Below the pieces are notes generated by a model. That model ran no database searches. It was not told the DNA's origin and was given only the letters and a program-made list of their open reading frames with translations. Positions 11,090 to 40,539 of a stretch of DNA of 64,000 nt are shown piece after piece. Numbering within the stretch: position 1 is the stretch's first letter; the number at the start of each line of letters is the position of its first letter. The stretch spans positions 29,364,832 to 29,428,831 of the forward strand of contig OX637332.1 of assembly GCA_951799405.1 (NCBI GenBank), in the 5' to 3' direction. The translations under genes and the position numbers were made by a program. The DNA is from Agapetus fuscipes (Eukaryota; Arthropoda; Insecta; Trichoptera; Glossosomatidae).

Positions 11090-11400
11090 GGTGCACAACA
11101 GGTTACTTTAATTACAGTGTACCCTTTCAGCCATCAACAAGCTGGGAGGAACTCTTTCACCATGGATTTGAAGGTGTCTAAATTCCATTAAAATGTCAAT
11201 CTTTGATTCGTTAACGAGTTTAACACTCTGAGTTAAAGGATGTTGTGCCAAGAGGTCAGTGCGACTCGTCAGTACATGAAATAAATCATGACCTCGCCCC
11301 TGATTATAATCATTGGGCATGTACAATCTGAAACTGTCCAACAGGATGGGCCTGTCTATTAATCCGTTGATGACCTTATGAAAGTCTTGGCAGAGTCAGA
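11090..11400 (-). mobile_element. Second LINE fragment, RT C-terminus
   Basis: The minus strand reads FHKVINGLIDRPILLDSF, then FHVLTSRTDLLAQHPLTQSV and LVNESKIDIL. The F-H-V-x-x-x-R-T and N-E pattern is common at the C-terminus of jockey-related non-LTR RTs. It is unrelated to the adjacent fragment at 10797-11060. Confidence 0.6.
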
Positions 11401-11559
11401 TAATCGTAGAGTCTGTCCACGCGCTATCACCACCGCTACACCGCAAATACCTACTACAAGTTTCTCTATCTGTGATGAACGCCAGCTCAGATATCAAATT
11501 AAGCTCCTGATATAGACGCATGCCATTGGTTGTAAAGGTCCCGTCCATCGTGGAAATAA

Positions 11560-11798
11560 AATTATAGCTTGTCCAATCTAGATGTCTCCTCCTTTCTGTT
11601 AAAATTATTATCCCGGTGCTTAAAGATTTCAATTGCTTCATGATTAAGCCTAGTATAATAATGCCGTGTAGTGTTAAGAACATCAGTATCGGAAAATTTT
11701 ATGCTATGGCCCTCCTGTAGTGCATGCTCTGCCACTGCTGACTTTTCCACCTGCCCTGTATAACCTGATCCTGTAAGAAGATCACAGCGATTAGCCAA
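11560..11798 (-). pseudogene. Penelope-like element GIY-YIG domain, C-terminal part
   Basis: The minus strand reads GYTGQVEKSAVAEHALQEGH, then TRHYYTRLNHEAIEIFKHRD and NNFNRKEE. SAVAEHA...GH and E(A/S)IEI.KH..NFNR are hallmarks of the C-terminal GIY-YIG endonuclease of Penelope-like retroelements, which cut target DNA for reverse transcription. The N-terminal GIY half is missing: the reading begins directly beside a hammerhead-containing segment that runs in the opposite direction. Confidence 0.75.
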
Positions 11799-11840
11799 CC
11801 GCTGATAACGCCCATCGGAGTAATGGGCGAAACTGTCCGG
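11799..11840 (+). ncRNA. Hammerhead ribozyme-like motif, minimal type I
   Basis: In order: CCG (stem I), CTGATAA (core, where the consensus is CTGATGA), an extra C, stem II GCCCAT/ATGGGC around a 7-base loop, GAAAC, T, GTC, and CGG closing stem I. The distal GCCA/TGGC can extend stem I. Stem III is only two pairs. Minimal hammerheads with such short stem III are known in the terminal repeats of Penelope-like elements and are thought to act as dimers. The core G to A change may abolish cleavage. It lies beside the GIY-YIG fragment but on the other strand. Confidence 0.6.
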
Positions 11841-11935
11841 AAAGAATTAACCAGACCATGGCTACATAGCCCGTATAAAGTGATTGTGTCAAGAACCGGC
11901 CGTGATAGCTTCAATGTACTTACCTGATTCATAAT

Positions 11936-12687
11936 GGAATAGGGGGAGCCAAAGTAAGTAAGTATGAAGATTCTCTCTTCCTGTGAAGTTTGATGTTGAT
12001 CGAATTAAAAAAACTTTTTTTAAGCAAACTTATTTTTCCCCGTGGGAATAAATAGGCTCTCCAAGCCCATATTGTTCAATGAAACGTGACAGGTAAAGCA
12101 AGTTTTGTATAAAGATAGAGGTGAATAAATGAAAAGACATGTACTGCAGTTTATTTATTTATTATCAGTAGGTTTTATTTTGATGGTTATATATACAATA
12201 CAACTGAACTACTGACATTGATATCTAATACATTATGCATACTTTTTCTCATTAATTTAAAAGGTTATTTATTTTACATACATTTCTTCATTTGAAAAAA
12301 AATAGCAAGTACTTTAGAGTTAGGTTGTAACACTCGTTGAGCAAAGGATGGGTCCGCAGCGTTCTAGCCAAACTTTATACCATCTATTAAAAATATATAT
12401 CTCCTTAACTTTACACTCAGTTGTCCTCATTCCGTAGCAAAGGCAAAAGTAAACAAACAAAGATGGCAAATTTTAATATTACAGAAAACTTCACAAACCC
12501 CAAAAAAAAGTAATCTTTTGAAACATAGCTTTCTTACAAGATTAAAATATAGTGATTTTCTTCTACTTAAGATTATATCATTACTAAAGTTTTTGAACAT
12601 TCATTAACTGTTAGAAAGGACGTCAAAAACAAATGAAAAATCTGGGAATTTTCTCCACTTTTCATAAAAATATTTTTATGATAGTTA
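11936..12687. other. No gene seen
   Basis: AT-rich non-coding sequence between a Penelope-like remnant and a family A repeat. No recognisable protein on either strand. Confidence 0.4.
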
Positions 12688-12945
12688 TTCCTTGACTTAT
12701 AGGTTGGTATGAGGCTGACCACCCATACTGTAAAAAATAGTTCACTTTGCCAATGGCACCCCTGTTTCAGGGAATGTCGGCAAGAGTTGCAGGGCTTATG
12801 TTCATTTGAGGTTTGGATTTTATTTGTAAGTACACAATCAGCATTTGTAACAAGCTTGCGAACTACACGTGTTTGTTTGTGGGCATACATCTGAGAGCTT
12901 TGAATGAATATATCCTTGCAACTTAGATTACTTAGATTATATAGA
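12688..12945 (+). repeat. Family A repeat, full length
   Basis: Begins ATTCCTTGACTTATAGG, contains the conserved blocks GCTGACCACCCATACTG, CACCCCTGTTTCAGGG and GCAAGAGTTGCAGGG, and ends CTTGCAACTTAGATTACTTAG. This copy shares GTACACAATC-type changes with those at 55142 and 61361, which suggests a subfamily. Confidence 0.9.
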
Positions 12946-13443
12946 TTCCTCTGGTTTTTTAATGTGTCCATTATTTTGTCTGTAGAGGTTTACGTATCGT
13001 TACAAATCTGTGTGAAACTTCTTCAGAGCTATGGTACTTAGAGAAGAATATTCAGCTCCAGAAGACAGTTGTGAAAACTTAAAAAAAGTTTATAATATAT
13101 TTTTATTTAGTTCATCTTGTCTAATCAAACATAATGCATTAAGTTGCATTAAGTTGGTCGTAACCTTTTAGTGCATTCGTTCTGACACGATGCGACAAAA
13201 AGAATTCCATGTTGCTGATACGCCCACTCCAATTCTTTCTGGGAGACGTGCTTTCACACTCTATTTATCTATGATCTCAATGGACTTTGTGAAATTTGGG
13301 GAGTATTTGTGATGTTACCTGACTGGGCTAAAGACCGTAGAGAGCGTCATTATATCAATATAATGTAGGTAGTTTGAAAAGACACTTAAGTGCACCGTAC
13401 TGAATTAAGCGTTTCCGCCAAGTGTGTCTTCTGACAGTACTAT
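12946..13443. other. Non-coding, with a segment repeated at about 31 kb
   Basis: The part around 13150-13290 (TTCTGGGAGACGTGCTTTCA and flanks) resembles 31040-31170. Together they form an old dispersed repeat, possibly a LINE 3' end. No intact frame. Confidence 0.4.
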
Positions 13444-13692
13444 CCAATCTAATCTAAGTTGCAAAGATATGTTACATTGGAGATTCACATTACATGCATT
13501 CCCACAACCAGACACGTACAAGTTCGCGCTTGCACATGCCTCATGTGAACCTACAACATAAAAACCAAATCTCAAATGGACATACACCCTGCAACTCTTG
13601 CCGTCCTTCCCTGAAACAGGGGTAACATTGGCAAAGTGAACTATTTTTACAGCATGGGTGGTCAGCTGCATACCAACCTATAAGTCAAGGAA
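13444..13692 (-). repeat. Family A repeat, full length
   Basis: Inverted copy. It starts with the complement of the CTTAGATTAGATT tail at 13444 and ends with the complement of CCTTGACTTATAGG. Confidence 0.9.
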
Positions 13693-14925
13693 AGGAACTA
13701 TGAACTAGAATAATTTCCTGATTATCGGGAATCCAACAGAATAAAAAATTACTTTTAAAAATATATCATTTTCGTATTTTTTGCCTTTAAAAAATTCTCA
13801 TCTAAAATTAAAATATTCTCATCTTATCCTTTTAAGTATTAAGTTCAATAGAAAAAAATGGTCAACTGTATAGCCAAAATTATTATGTTATGTAATATTT
13901 CTCCAATGTGAAATATGAAAAAGAAATGGGTTCGTAAAGTTTTCCAGTAAAATGAATAATTTCATGAACATTTATGAACATCGTAAGCACCTAATGTAGT
14001 GCACACAAAAGTTACAAATATTTTTTGAATGTTAAAAATGAAAAATGAATATGACAAACATCTATTTAAATCCGTGAATATGCTTTAATAGAATAAATGT
14101 GTGTGATCTCTTAACCTATGTGAGTTTTAGGTTAACATCTACCGAGGTGGCTATTTAATATGAATATTTATTTTTTTGTCTATTTTGCACATACAAACAA
14201 ATACAACAAGACCATTAAAGTGTGAATACTTGATAAAAGAAAGGGTTGAATGTGCAGCTGAAATATTATAATTTTTGTAGAAAATTAAATTACTGAAAAT
14301 GTATGTTACTACATTTACCAAACACTATTTTAATATGTTAAAAAATTAAAAAGCATTTAAAAATTTGAATATTAGACAAAGCCTTACTGGAGAAATGACT
14401 TCATTCTCGTAATTTTGTTGGTATTGTGACCATCGTCCTCAGGAGACACCCTTGTTGTGAGGTGACCAAGGATAAGCTGATAAACAAATGTATAAAAAAA
14501 TATTCCAATACTCGAGAACCAAAAATGCCGATAAATTAAGAGGCATTTTCTGAGCTTTAATTCCATACGACTTTGGTTCCATACGGCTCATGTATTAATC
14601 AGTTCATCCTCACTCACCGTAAAACAAGGGTGTGTCCTACGGACGTTTGTTACAGGCGCCAACGAACCACAATAGAGGTCTACAGTGATGGTTCGTCGAA
14701 TATCCAAATTTTGCTGTTTAATTCAATTTTAAACATGTCAAATGACTGTAATTTCAAATTTTTTTCTTATTATCTATGGATAAGAAAACTGACATATTGT
14801 TTATGACTATTTAATTGTTTATTCAGAAAAAAATCCCAAGTTAAATCCAGTGAGAATAAAAAAAATATTACCTGTTAAGACAAACACTGAAGAAAGAACA
14901 AAAAACTTCATTATCTACATGTTTG
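13693..14925. other. No gene seen; weak inverted repeat at 14435-14640
   Basis: AT-rich. GACACCCTTGTT near 14445 is inverted at AACAAGGGTGTGTC near 14623, which may be the ends of a degraded MITE. Nothing else was recognised. Confidence 0.35.
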
Positions 14926-15425
14926 GAACTGTAACTGTAACTCTGTCGCCATTCCGCTAGGGTGGCCAGAGCCTCTGCAGAGCTGCCTCCATTTTTTCCT
15001 ATCCTTACACACCTCTTTCAATTCATTCATATCCATCACCTTTTTCATGCATTTTCTTCTTTTACACTCGCTTTGTACATCCCATTCTTTCACAATCTCC
15101 ACAATCTGATCAATCCATACTTTTCTCTCTCGGTCGTCCCTTACCTCTTTTTCCTTTCACACTACCTCTGTATACATACTTTGTCAGTCTATCATCATTC
15201 ATTTTTTCCACATGCCCAAACCAACTCATCACATTCTTTTGTACCTTAACTTTCACATCCTCTTTCAAATTACATTCTTTCTTTACCCATTCATTCCTAA
15301 CTCTATCCCTCTTTTTTTCTCCTGAGTTTTTCCTGTCATGCTTTTCAAATGCTTTATTTCCACCGTACATACTTTACTCATTTCGCTATCATTCACTGTC
15401 CAAGGATTTGAGAAATAAGATAGAT
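14926..15425 (-). mobile_element. LINE family W 3' end
   Basis: The minus strand encodes the C-terminus shared with 19064-20353: a WFGHVEKMND segment, then GKGRPREKSMD and an ending near CRGSGHP. The 3' end carries a (GTAACT)-type tail at 14926-14946. Frameshifted and truncated. Confidence 0.8.
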
Positions 15426-15854
15426 TCTCGCCAAACATTTTGAAGTTTACGAATTTGACTTTTCATTGCGATACACTGGAAACCTCTTCCAGAATCAGTA
15501 TTCACACACAAACAGTATTATTTCCTAGTTTATAAATTGCTAAGTATGACAGAAACAAACATTTAAAACATTTTTTTTTGGATACAACGGATACAATGGA
15601 TACAACGTGGAGTTTTTGAAAGAGTGCTAGATGATTTAAAAGGGTGAGTCCATCTTGAAAAAAAAAACAATTAGCTATCTTAGACAATGGCAAAAATGGG
15701 GCCATTTACAAATAATTTATCGCAGAGAGATACTAAAGAACAATTGAACTAAATTACAGCAAGCATCAAGAATATAATTTCATCCAAGATCCACAAGGAG
15801 AGAAAGTAATACTTTGTTAAAACACAATATTATCAGAATTTTTGTGTCTTGGAC

Positions 15855-15918
15855 CAGTGTTTTTCAACCTTTTTCTTGACACGACCCCCCTAGAATTATT
15901 TATTTTTAAAGGTAAGGG
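15855..15918 (+). mobile_element. hAT-like terminus remnant
   Basis: CAGTGTTTTTCAACCTTTTT resembles hAT terminal inverted repeats (CAGNGGTTNNCAACCTTTTT) such as those at 49667. The other end is not visible. It is interrupted by the SINE that follows. Confidence 0.45.
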
Positions 15919-16133
15919 GGCCGGCCTTACGCTAACCACTTCAGTGAAGTGAGGATTTCACAGCTCCTGATGGGGCTGGTACTCATTTCTCGAGAAAGCC
16001 GAGTAAACCATGCTGGTATTTTATTTTGAGGTTTGAAATAAACACCGAAATGGGAAATCATCCCTCGGTGGGATTCACACCCGAGATCACGGGTCGGAAT
16101 GCAAGCACTCTACCAACTGAGCTATCGACCAGG
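15918..16133 (-). repeat. SINE B, tRNA-derived
   Basis: Read on the minus strand, the head GATAGCTCAGTTGGTAGAGT is a good pol III A box and GTGTGAATCCC is a B box-like element at the expected spacing. The body leads to CCGGCCCCCTTACCTTT. This is a tRNA-derived short retroposon, not a functional tRNA: the acceptor stem and discriminator are not maintained. Confidence 0.8.
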
Positions 16134-16137
16134 CAGG

Positions 16138-17490
16138 GTGGAATAGCTCTATGGCTAACATTTTGTTGAAACAACCGATTTTCAATGCTTGCTATGACTC
16201 TAGTCCAAATTTACATTTAAAAAAAATTATAAGTAATATTATGCCAACTTAACTAATATCATTTAACCAAATAAAAAATAAAATAATTAATGTAATAATA
16301 ATAATACTTTTCAACAAAAAAAAAAAACAATTTTTCTTCATTTAGAATGACAACAACTATATTTTTTTACACAAAAATATATTTATACATAAAGCTACTT
16401 TCAACGTTTTCGTAATATTTTGAAAATGTTGAAACACATACCAGCTGTGATGGCAGTCGAAAGATGATCAATACTGAACAATTGGTTTAAAAACAAACTG
16501 ATTCTTTCCTTTTTATTCACGCTGCTTAGTTCATAACATCGCCAATGGACTCGGCTCAAATTCCATAGACAAAATTGTGATGTCACACAGGCAGGTCGCC
16601 AGAGAAAAGCAACAAAATACTTTGTTATTGGTTGCTAAGGTTCCTATTCACATAGAAATGTGAAATTCTCCTTTGAAATTTGAGCTGAGCGCATCGACAA
16701 GAAATATTTTTGATTCAACCAAATCAAACATTAAAAATTAAAATCTGTTTTTAATTATAGTAACTATAATCCATCAATTAGATCCACCTTTTTTCAGGTT
16801 TCAAAGTCAATTTTAGATTCATGATATATGTAACTCAGGTTTTGTCATAATATACTGAAAACGTGATGAAATAGTCGCTGAATTTTACTGTAATTTTCAG
16901 CCAATAATGCTTTATAGGATACATGGGAATTGATACTCAATTTTTCTATTCAAAAACATAGTTTTAAACAGAAACATTAATATACACAATGTATATTACT
17001 AAGTTACATAGAAATAAATAATAAATTTAGATAATGCAATCAAAGTCACGCGAATTCTTACTTAAACGATGATTTAAAAATCTTTTTTAGCATACAAACT
17101 TACGATGACAAATTGCTCTAAGTCAATAAAATAGGATACAAGGACAGGTTCTGGATTTGTTACAAATTAAAAATTAAAAACAGGAAAAAAACATGAACCA
17201 TGAAAAAACAGAGTGTGCTTTCCAAAATATTAGATAGCTTACAAATAAATAATCCTTTTCAGAATAAGAATTGAACATTGGAAACACTTAAATTCTGAGA
17301 TAATAGAGTCCGCACATTCATTTAACTTGGCCAGGTTGATAGATACTTGTGATTGTTAAGCACCATTGGAGTAGTGTTTGCACCACAAAATGGCGCTATG
17401 AAGAAATCACCAATTCATCATCATCATAGGTTGCCAATGGCGAAAGATGAGATTTTTCAGAAGGTAACTCGGTTTAAAAAATTGGCAATC
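16138..17490. other. Non-coding with one dispersed repeat
   Basis: The segment 16565-16700 (around ATTGTGATGTCACACAGGC) resembles 20445-20595 and 45415-45545. The rest is AT-rich with no gene. Confidence 0.5.
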
Positions 17491-17494
17491 TCCC

Positions 17495-17818
17495 TTAAAC
17501 GCAACTAAGCCACACACATAGTGTCACTTCTTGCCGCATTATCCTAAAAGGGTTTCGAATGTGGCGAGTGGAACCTATTTATTGTTACAGATAAGGAGGT
17601 CGGCCTTACGCCAACCACTTCAATTGAGAGGGGGTTTACCAGCTCCCGAGGGGGCTGGTACTCATTTCTTGTGAAGGCTGAGTAAGCCTTGCCAGTATTG
17701 TATTTTGGGGTTAGAAATAAACACTGAAACGGGAAATCATTTCTGACCCCCTCGGTGGGATTCGAACCCTTGCTCTCGGCATGTGATGCAAGCACTCTAC
17801 CAACTGAGCTATCGAACG
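17495..17818 (-). repeat. SINE B, full length
   Basis: The minus strand starts CGATAGCTCAGTTGGTAGAG (A box), with GGGTTCGAATCC (B box) about 45 bases downstream, and runs through the long body and the GCGTAAGGCCG block to a 3' region with TAGTTGCGTTTAAGGG. It is the longest single SINE B here and shows the full tail. Confidence 0.85.
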
Positions 17819-18041
17819 GAATTATTGGAACGTTACAGTAGAAATAAAATTGAAACCATTTTTGAACAGCGTTTTTACAATCATTATTTTTGGGATTCTA
17901 CTCTCCTAGTTCCTCCCATGTCATACAACTTTTAACCCTCTTAAGTCATAGAATGATGGCAACAATAACCATATTTTGTTACCATAGTGACTTCTTACTT
18001 TGGTAACTATTAGTGACTGCAATGGAAGAAATGAAAAGCTT

Positions 18042-18205
18042 CACCGATTCCCACCGAGGATAACAGAAATGATTTCCTGTTTCAGTGATTATTTCAAACC
18101 CAAAATAAAATAACAGCAAGTTTCACTCAGCCTTTAACTGAAGCAGTTGGCGTAAGGCTGGCTCCCTTACCTGTAAAAACAAATAGGTTCCGAATCGCCC
18201 TTATA
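18042..18205 (+). repeat. SINE B, 5'-truncated and degraded
   Basis: The plus strand keeps the body blocks CACCGAGGATAACAG, GATTATTTCAAACCC and GCGTAAGGCTGGCTCCC, but the tRNA-like head is absent. Confidence 0.7.
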
Positions 18206-18329
18206 ATTTCCAAAGGAAAGCCAATGGGAATTGTGTTATCAAGACATTGCGCTTCTAATGGTTGCTTAAGACCTTAGTTCCCGATTTGGACACCACCATA
18301 TAAAGTAAAACTACCAGGACGCCGATGTG

Positions 18330-18608
18330 GTCCGCTCAATAAAGGTCAACAGACTGCATTGGCTGGGGCACATTCAGCGAATGGACTATCGAGCCTGGAA
18401 AAGACAATTGTGATGACCATCCCGGAGGGACGTCGGATAGTGGGAAGACCACGTTCAAGATGGCTGGATGGAGAGGTGGCGAATTGCCGTGCAGTGGGAA
18501 TGTGGGACTGGAAGAGGAAGACGTTGGATAGACAGCGCTGGCAGCGGTTGCTGAGGGAGGCCAAGACCCACCCCGGGTTGTCGTGCCAATGATGATGATG
18601 ATGATATA
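18330..18608 (+). mobile_element. LINE 3' end with (GAT)n tail
   Basis: The plus strand reads LHWLGHIQRMD-like sequence, then GRRIVGRPRSRWLDGEVANC and a final KTHPGL before stop codons and a (GATGAT)n tail at 18591-18606. Such RGRPRxRWxD endings are typical of RTE-like non-LTR retrotransposons. It is truncated at the 5' side and lies in an old SINE-rich region. Confidence 0.75.
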
Positions 18609-18609
18609 A

Positions 18610-19063
18610 ACTAAAATATTACACTAGTGACAGGATATACAGTCATATTACATTGATACAATATTATGTAGGGACATTGAAAAGACACTAAAGCGCTGCG
18701 TACTATATTTATCGCAACTGTCATGGGATGCTGTAAAATAAATAATAAAACCCTGATCATCTGGAATCTAATTTACTAAGGATGAAAACCTGCGATGTCA
18801 TCCGGCTCAAGGAAATTTTGAATGTGCAGACTCCGTTCTTGCTAATAAAACAAAATAAAGAATATTCAGTTTCAATATTTTGGATCAACAAAGAAGCTTA
18901 CCTAATAAAACAAAACAAAAATTGACCCCAGCATTTAAATTTACAGCCATTTCTGTTAAATAAATTTAATACTAATACAATCAAATAATGTAATGTTTTT
19001 TTTTCATAAGTAAACATCTCAAATCTTTTTTGTAGATAAATCAATCAAAGTGAAATTTTGACA
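18610..19063. other. No gene seen
   Basis: AT-rich non-coding sequence between two LINE fragments. Confidence 0.4.
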
Positions 19064-20353
19064 TTGTCTTGTCTTGTCTTGTATCCTGCCGCCATTCCTC
19101 TAGGGGTGGCCAGTACCTCCACACAAGTGCCTCCACTTGACTCTGTCCCTGCATACTTCTTTCATCTCATCTAATTTCATCACTCTTTTCATGCATGCTC
19201 TTCTCTTGTTTCCACTCTGTAAATTCCATTCATTCGCAATCTCTCTTATCTGATCAATCCATTCTTTTCTAGGTCTTCCCCTTCCACGCTTACCTATTAC
19301 ATTCCCTTTATACACTCTTTTTGTCAGTCGGCCTTCATTCATCCTTTCAATATGTCCAAACCATCGCATCACACTTCTTTGAACTTTCACTTTCACGCTT
19401 TCTTCTACTCCGCATTCATTCAGAACCCATTCGTTTCCCACTCTATCTTTCAGTGTTTTTCCTGTCATACTTCTCAAATGAGCCATTTCTACGGTGCATA
19501 CCTTATTTACTTCTCTTTCATTCACCGTCCATGACTCGCTTCCATACATCAGGGTCGGCAACAATATACAATTGTGTACCGCCATTTTCATTTTCTTTGG
19601 TATCCTTTTATTCTTTGCTATTCTACCAAACGCTCCTATCACGCATCTTCCTTTGCTGGCACGCTTCTCTAATTCCTTCGTCATCTTACCATTCGCCTCA
19701 AACTTGCTTCCTAAATAGTCAAACTCATTCACTACTTCAACTTTTTTTCCATTCAAATTAACTGTAAGTTCCTCACATACTTCATTCCTGTCAAAAACTA
19801 ATATTTTTGTCTTATTCGCATTCACTTTCAAGCTATTTTTACAAAATGCATCATTTAGTTTGGTTAACATCGTTTGGAGTTCCTCCGCCGAGTCAGCTAA
19901 AACTATAGCATCATCAGCATAAAGAAGTACTCCAACTCTTGTTTCACCCACTTTCACTCCGCTCTCTGATATTCCAGCTTCTTTTATGCAACTGTCCATG
20001 ATTATATTAAACAACCATGGACTCATCACGCAGCCTTGCCTCACTCCCTTATATACATCAAACCAGTCACTATATCTCCCATCCACTCTTACACATGCCG
20101 AACTATTTTCATAGATGGCACGTATCACATTCAGAAGGTTGTCATTCACACCGTACTTCCTGAGAACATTCCACAACATACATCTGTCCACCGAGTCAAA
20201 GGCCCTCTCGAGATCCACGAAGGCTGCGTAGACCACCCCCCCCACAGCCAGATGTTTTTCAACAATCTGTCTGAGAGTAAAGATTTGGTCCACACAACCT
20301 CGTCCTGGCATAAAGCCAGATTGAATATCAGAGACCCTGTGATCGGTGGAGTT
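19064..20353 (-). mobile_element. LINE family W, intact RT C-terminal two-thirds
   Basis: One open minus-strand frame of 403 codons (continuing upstream to about 20353). It holds RT motifs in order: MPGRGCVDQIFTLRQIVEK, AAFVDLERAFDSVDR (catalytic Asp), [31 protein letters not shown] (YADD), then YLGSKFEANGK, a MRWFGHIERM block and [10 protein letters not shown], ending GGTGHP. It has a very short 3' untranslated part and an (ACAAG)n tail at 19064-19085. The enzyme copies LINE RNA at the target site. The frame is unbroken, so this is the youngest-looking LINE in the window, though it is 5'-truncated and lacks the endonuclease. Family placement (RTE-like) is tentative. Confidence 0.88.
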
Positions 20354-20667
20354 TGAAAAGGCCCTAAACAGAAACCTTTTTAAAAAAATGCCATTTTATT
20401 AATAAATTGACAGACTACTCTTGAATTATTAATTGACAAAGACAAGATTGTGATATCACACGGCCGGGATGCTAAGGAAAAGAAAAACTAATAATTAACT
20501 TGTTACTGATTGCTAAAAACTGCAGTCGCATACAAGTGTGACGTTTACCTGCCGAGAAGTTCTAAAATTGTAATTTGAGCTCAGATCAGTCTATAGTCAA
20601 TAAAACAATAAATGCTTTGGGAAAGCATTTTTCTTTTTCGGTCTTTTCTATATTCAGGCATAATGGA
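20354..20667. other. Non-coding with a dispersed repeat
   Basis: The segment 20445-20595 (ATTGTGATATCACACGGCC) matches 16565-16700 and 45415-45545. No gene. Confidence 0.5.
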
Positions 20668-20930
20668 TTCCTTGACTGATAGGTTGGTATGAGGTTGACC
20701 ACCCATACTGTAAAAAATGGTTCACTTTGACAATGTCACCCCTGTTTCAGGGAAGGTCGGCAAGAGTTGCAGGGCTTATGTTCATTTGAGATTGCGTTTT
20801 TTTATATTGTAGGTCCACATGCGGCATGTGTGAGCGTGAAATTATGCATGTCTGCTTGTGGGAATGCATTTAATATGAATCTCAAATGAAACATATCTTT
20901 GCATCTTAGCTTTAGATTAAGATGGATGCC
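20668..20930 (+). repeat. Family A repeat, full length
   Basis: ATTCCTTGACTGATAGG start; GGTCCACATGCGGCATGTG and TGCTTGTGGGAATGCATTTA blocks; ends GCATCTTAGCTTTAGATT. Confidence 0.9.
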
Positions 20931-21162
20931 CCATGTCAATAAAATATTGAATTAAAATTGTAATCACAATCATTAAAAAAAAAAAGGAATGAAAGATTAT
21001 TTTTACAATCGTACTATCTTTTACGAATATTTTTTTTCATTTTCAAAGCGGAATGAAAAATTAATTTAAATACTATTGGCCACTACGACACAGGAATGCC
21101 TAGCGTAGTGACAATTGTTCAAATTTTGTAACATACAAATTGTCAAAAATTTTGTAACATAC

Positions 21163-21330
21163 AAATTGTCAGGATGTGGGGAGACCCCAACTGAGGTGGC
21201 TGGACGACATCAAAGGAACTGCAGGCAGAGGATGGCTGAACACAGTAGCCGATATACAGGAATGGAGAGGATTGGAGGAGGCCTATGTCCAGGACTGGAC
21301 TAAGAAAGGCTGAGGAAGAAGGAAAAAGAA
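21163..21330 (+). mobile_element. LINE C-terminal fragment
   Basis: The plus strand reads GCGRPQLRWLDDIKGTAGRG, then VADIQEWRGLEEAYVQDW and a stop, similar in plan to RTE-like LINE C-termini. It is preceded by a local direct repeat of TTTTGTAACATACAAATTGTCA (21123 and 21149; about 26-base period). Confidence 0.65.
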
Positions 21331-21383
21331 ATAACTTCACTACAATCAGCCTTAAATCATGTAAACTTTCATCCTGTCTACGC

Positions 21384-21827
21384 AATAGGGTAATTGCAGT
21401 GGTGGGGAAAACGGTTTAAAATACTATGGTTGTGTAGAGTACATTTCAACGATCACAACCATATATTTTTTATATGGTAAAAATAAAGACATCATTGATA
21501 ATTTTCAAAAATAGATTGTCGAGAATTTGAATCCCGCCAAAACGCATTGGGGCCGAAGAAACACGCTGTGACGTCAAAATTACGTAGATGGATCCATCGG
21601 TCTTGGAAAACCTAACGGTACACTCCACACATCGTGAGATCCATTGACGTCACATCCGCCTACATAAAAAAATGACCTGTTTTAGCGGAAATCGAAAATG
21701 GGCGAATTTTACAGAGCTGTAATTTAAAAACTAAGCCAGATATAATTTTTTTAAAATCGCAGATGCATTTTTTAAATGGTAGTCTATCATTTTATGAAAT
21801 AATTAAAAAATGTGAAATTACCCTATT
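21384..21827 (+). mobile_element. MITE family G (AATAGGGTAATT ends)
   Basis: Ends AATAGGGTAATTGCAG and AATTACCCTATT are inverted. The interior includes GATCACAACCATATATTTTT and two TGACGTCA-like blocks. It is about 440 bases and non-coding. Related copies are at 59865-60255 (inverted), 61672-62103 and a fragment at 22157-22250. Confidence 0.8.
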
Positions 21828-22025
21828 ATGTATGCTGTTGTTTTTCATAAGATAAAAAAAAAACTTCATTGAGATATTATTGAATCAAAATAAAATTGAA
21901 AAACAAAAGCTAATAAATCCATTCTCCAATTTGCAAATATGATATTTTGGTTGAAGCATCTGTAATCTTGATGCCGTGGTCAATTTTAATTTCATTAAGC
22001 AGATACATTATGTGAAATAAAGAGT

Positions 22026-39868
<17,843 letters not shown>

Positions 39869-40031
39869 ATCCAGCACCCCTGAGGACAAGACGGCACATC
39901 AGTGGAATCGGAGGCACTCAAAAATATTCACACTTACAGGCATTTCACACTAGCGCATTTTGCTACCATTCTTCCTAGTTTGCAGGAGTGTGCATTCCAT
40001 ACAGGCACATGCATCCATAAGGTAGGCAATG

Positions 40032-40532
40032 CAACGCAAACGCACACAAAGCTACACATATAGTGCAACTTCTTGCCTGCGTTATCCCCGAAGGAGTCGC
40101 ATGTGCCGATTCAGGACCAATTTATTTTTACAGGTAAGGGGCCGGCTTCACACCAACCACTTTCAGTTGAAGTGGGGGTTTCCCAGCTCCCGGGGGGGCT
40201 GGTTCTCATTTTCTTGTGAAGGCTGAGTAAACCTTGAGATCGACCCTTGCTCTCGGCATAGAATGCAAGCATTCTACCAATTGAGCTATCGTCCTTTTTA
40301 CGAGCTTGATCGTCGTCGCTACAAAGCGCCAATTCTCAAGCAAGACCCAGTTGCTGTAAGGCTGGAGGGACCTTTGGTGACCGGTCATTGGTAAAGGTTT
40401 ATGAATTTTTCAACCCAGCGAAGAGTAAATTTGAAAATATAAATGGTATATTTTTTGTGCTCCGCCAAGAATCGAACCCACGACCTTCCCAATCAGAGTC
40501 CGAAGTGTTACCACTGAACTACGGACCGGTCC
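40032..40532 (-). repeat. Heterodimeric SINE (C then B), copy 1
   Basis: Minus strand order: SINE C head (GGACCGGTCCGTAGTTCAGT, A box; GTGGGTTCGATTC, B box), C body, then AAAAGG and SINE B head (GATAGCTCAATTGGTAGAAT), B body and tail. The same junction recurs at 48724 and 50182. Confidence 0.88.
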
Positions 40533-40539
40533 AAAATTT

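Noticed and set aside
12709..12894. Short ORFs starting [10 protein letters not shown] in many places (also 13405, 25043, 34758, 46769, 55166)
   Set aside because: They are the same frame of family A repeats. Copies differ by frameshifts and stops, with no sign of protein-level conservation.
16085..16130. tRNA gene with good A and B boxes
   Set aside because: The acceptor stem does not pair properly and the sequence continues into a SINE body; similar heads recur in other SINE copies.
18346..18592. Overlapping ORFs on both strands near 18.4 kb as genes
   Set aside because: The plus-strand frame is a LINE C-terminus followed by a GAT repeat. The minus frame is its shadow.
19100..20311. A 403-codon intact ORF considered as a host gene
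   Set aside because: It has RT motifs, a LINE 3' tail repeat and related broken copies at several places, so it is a LINE.
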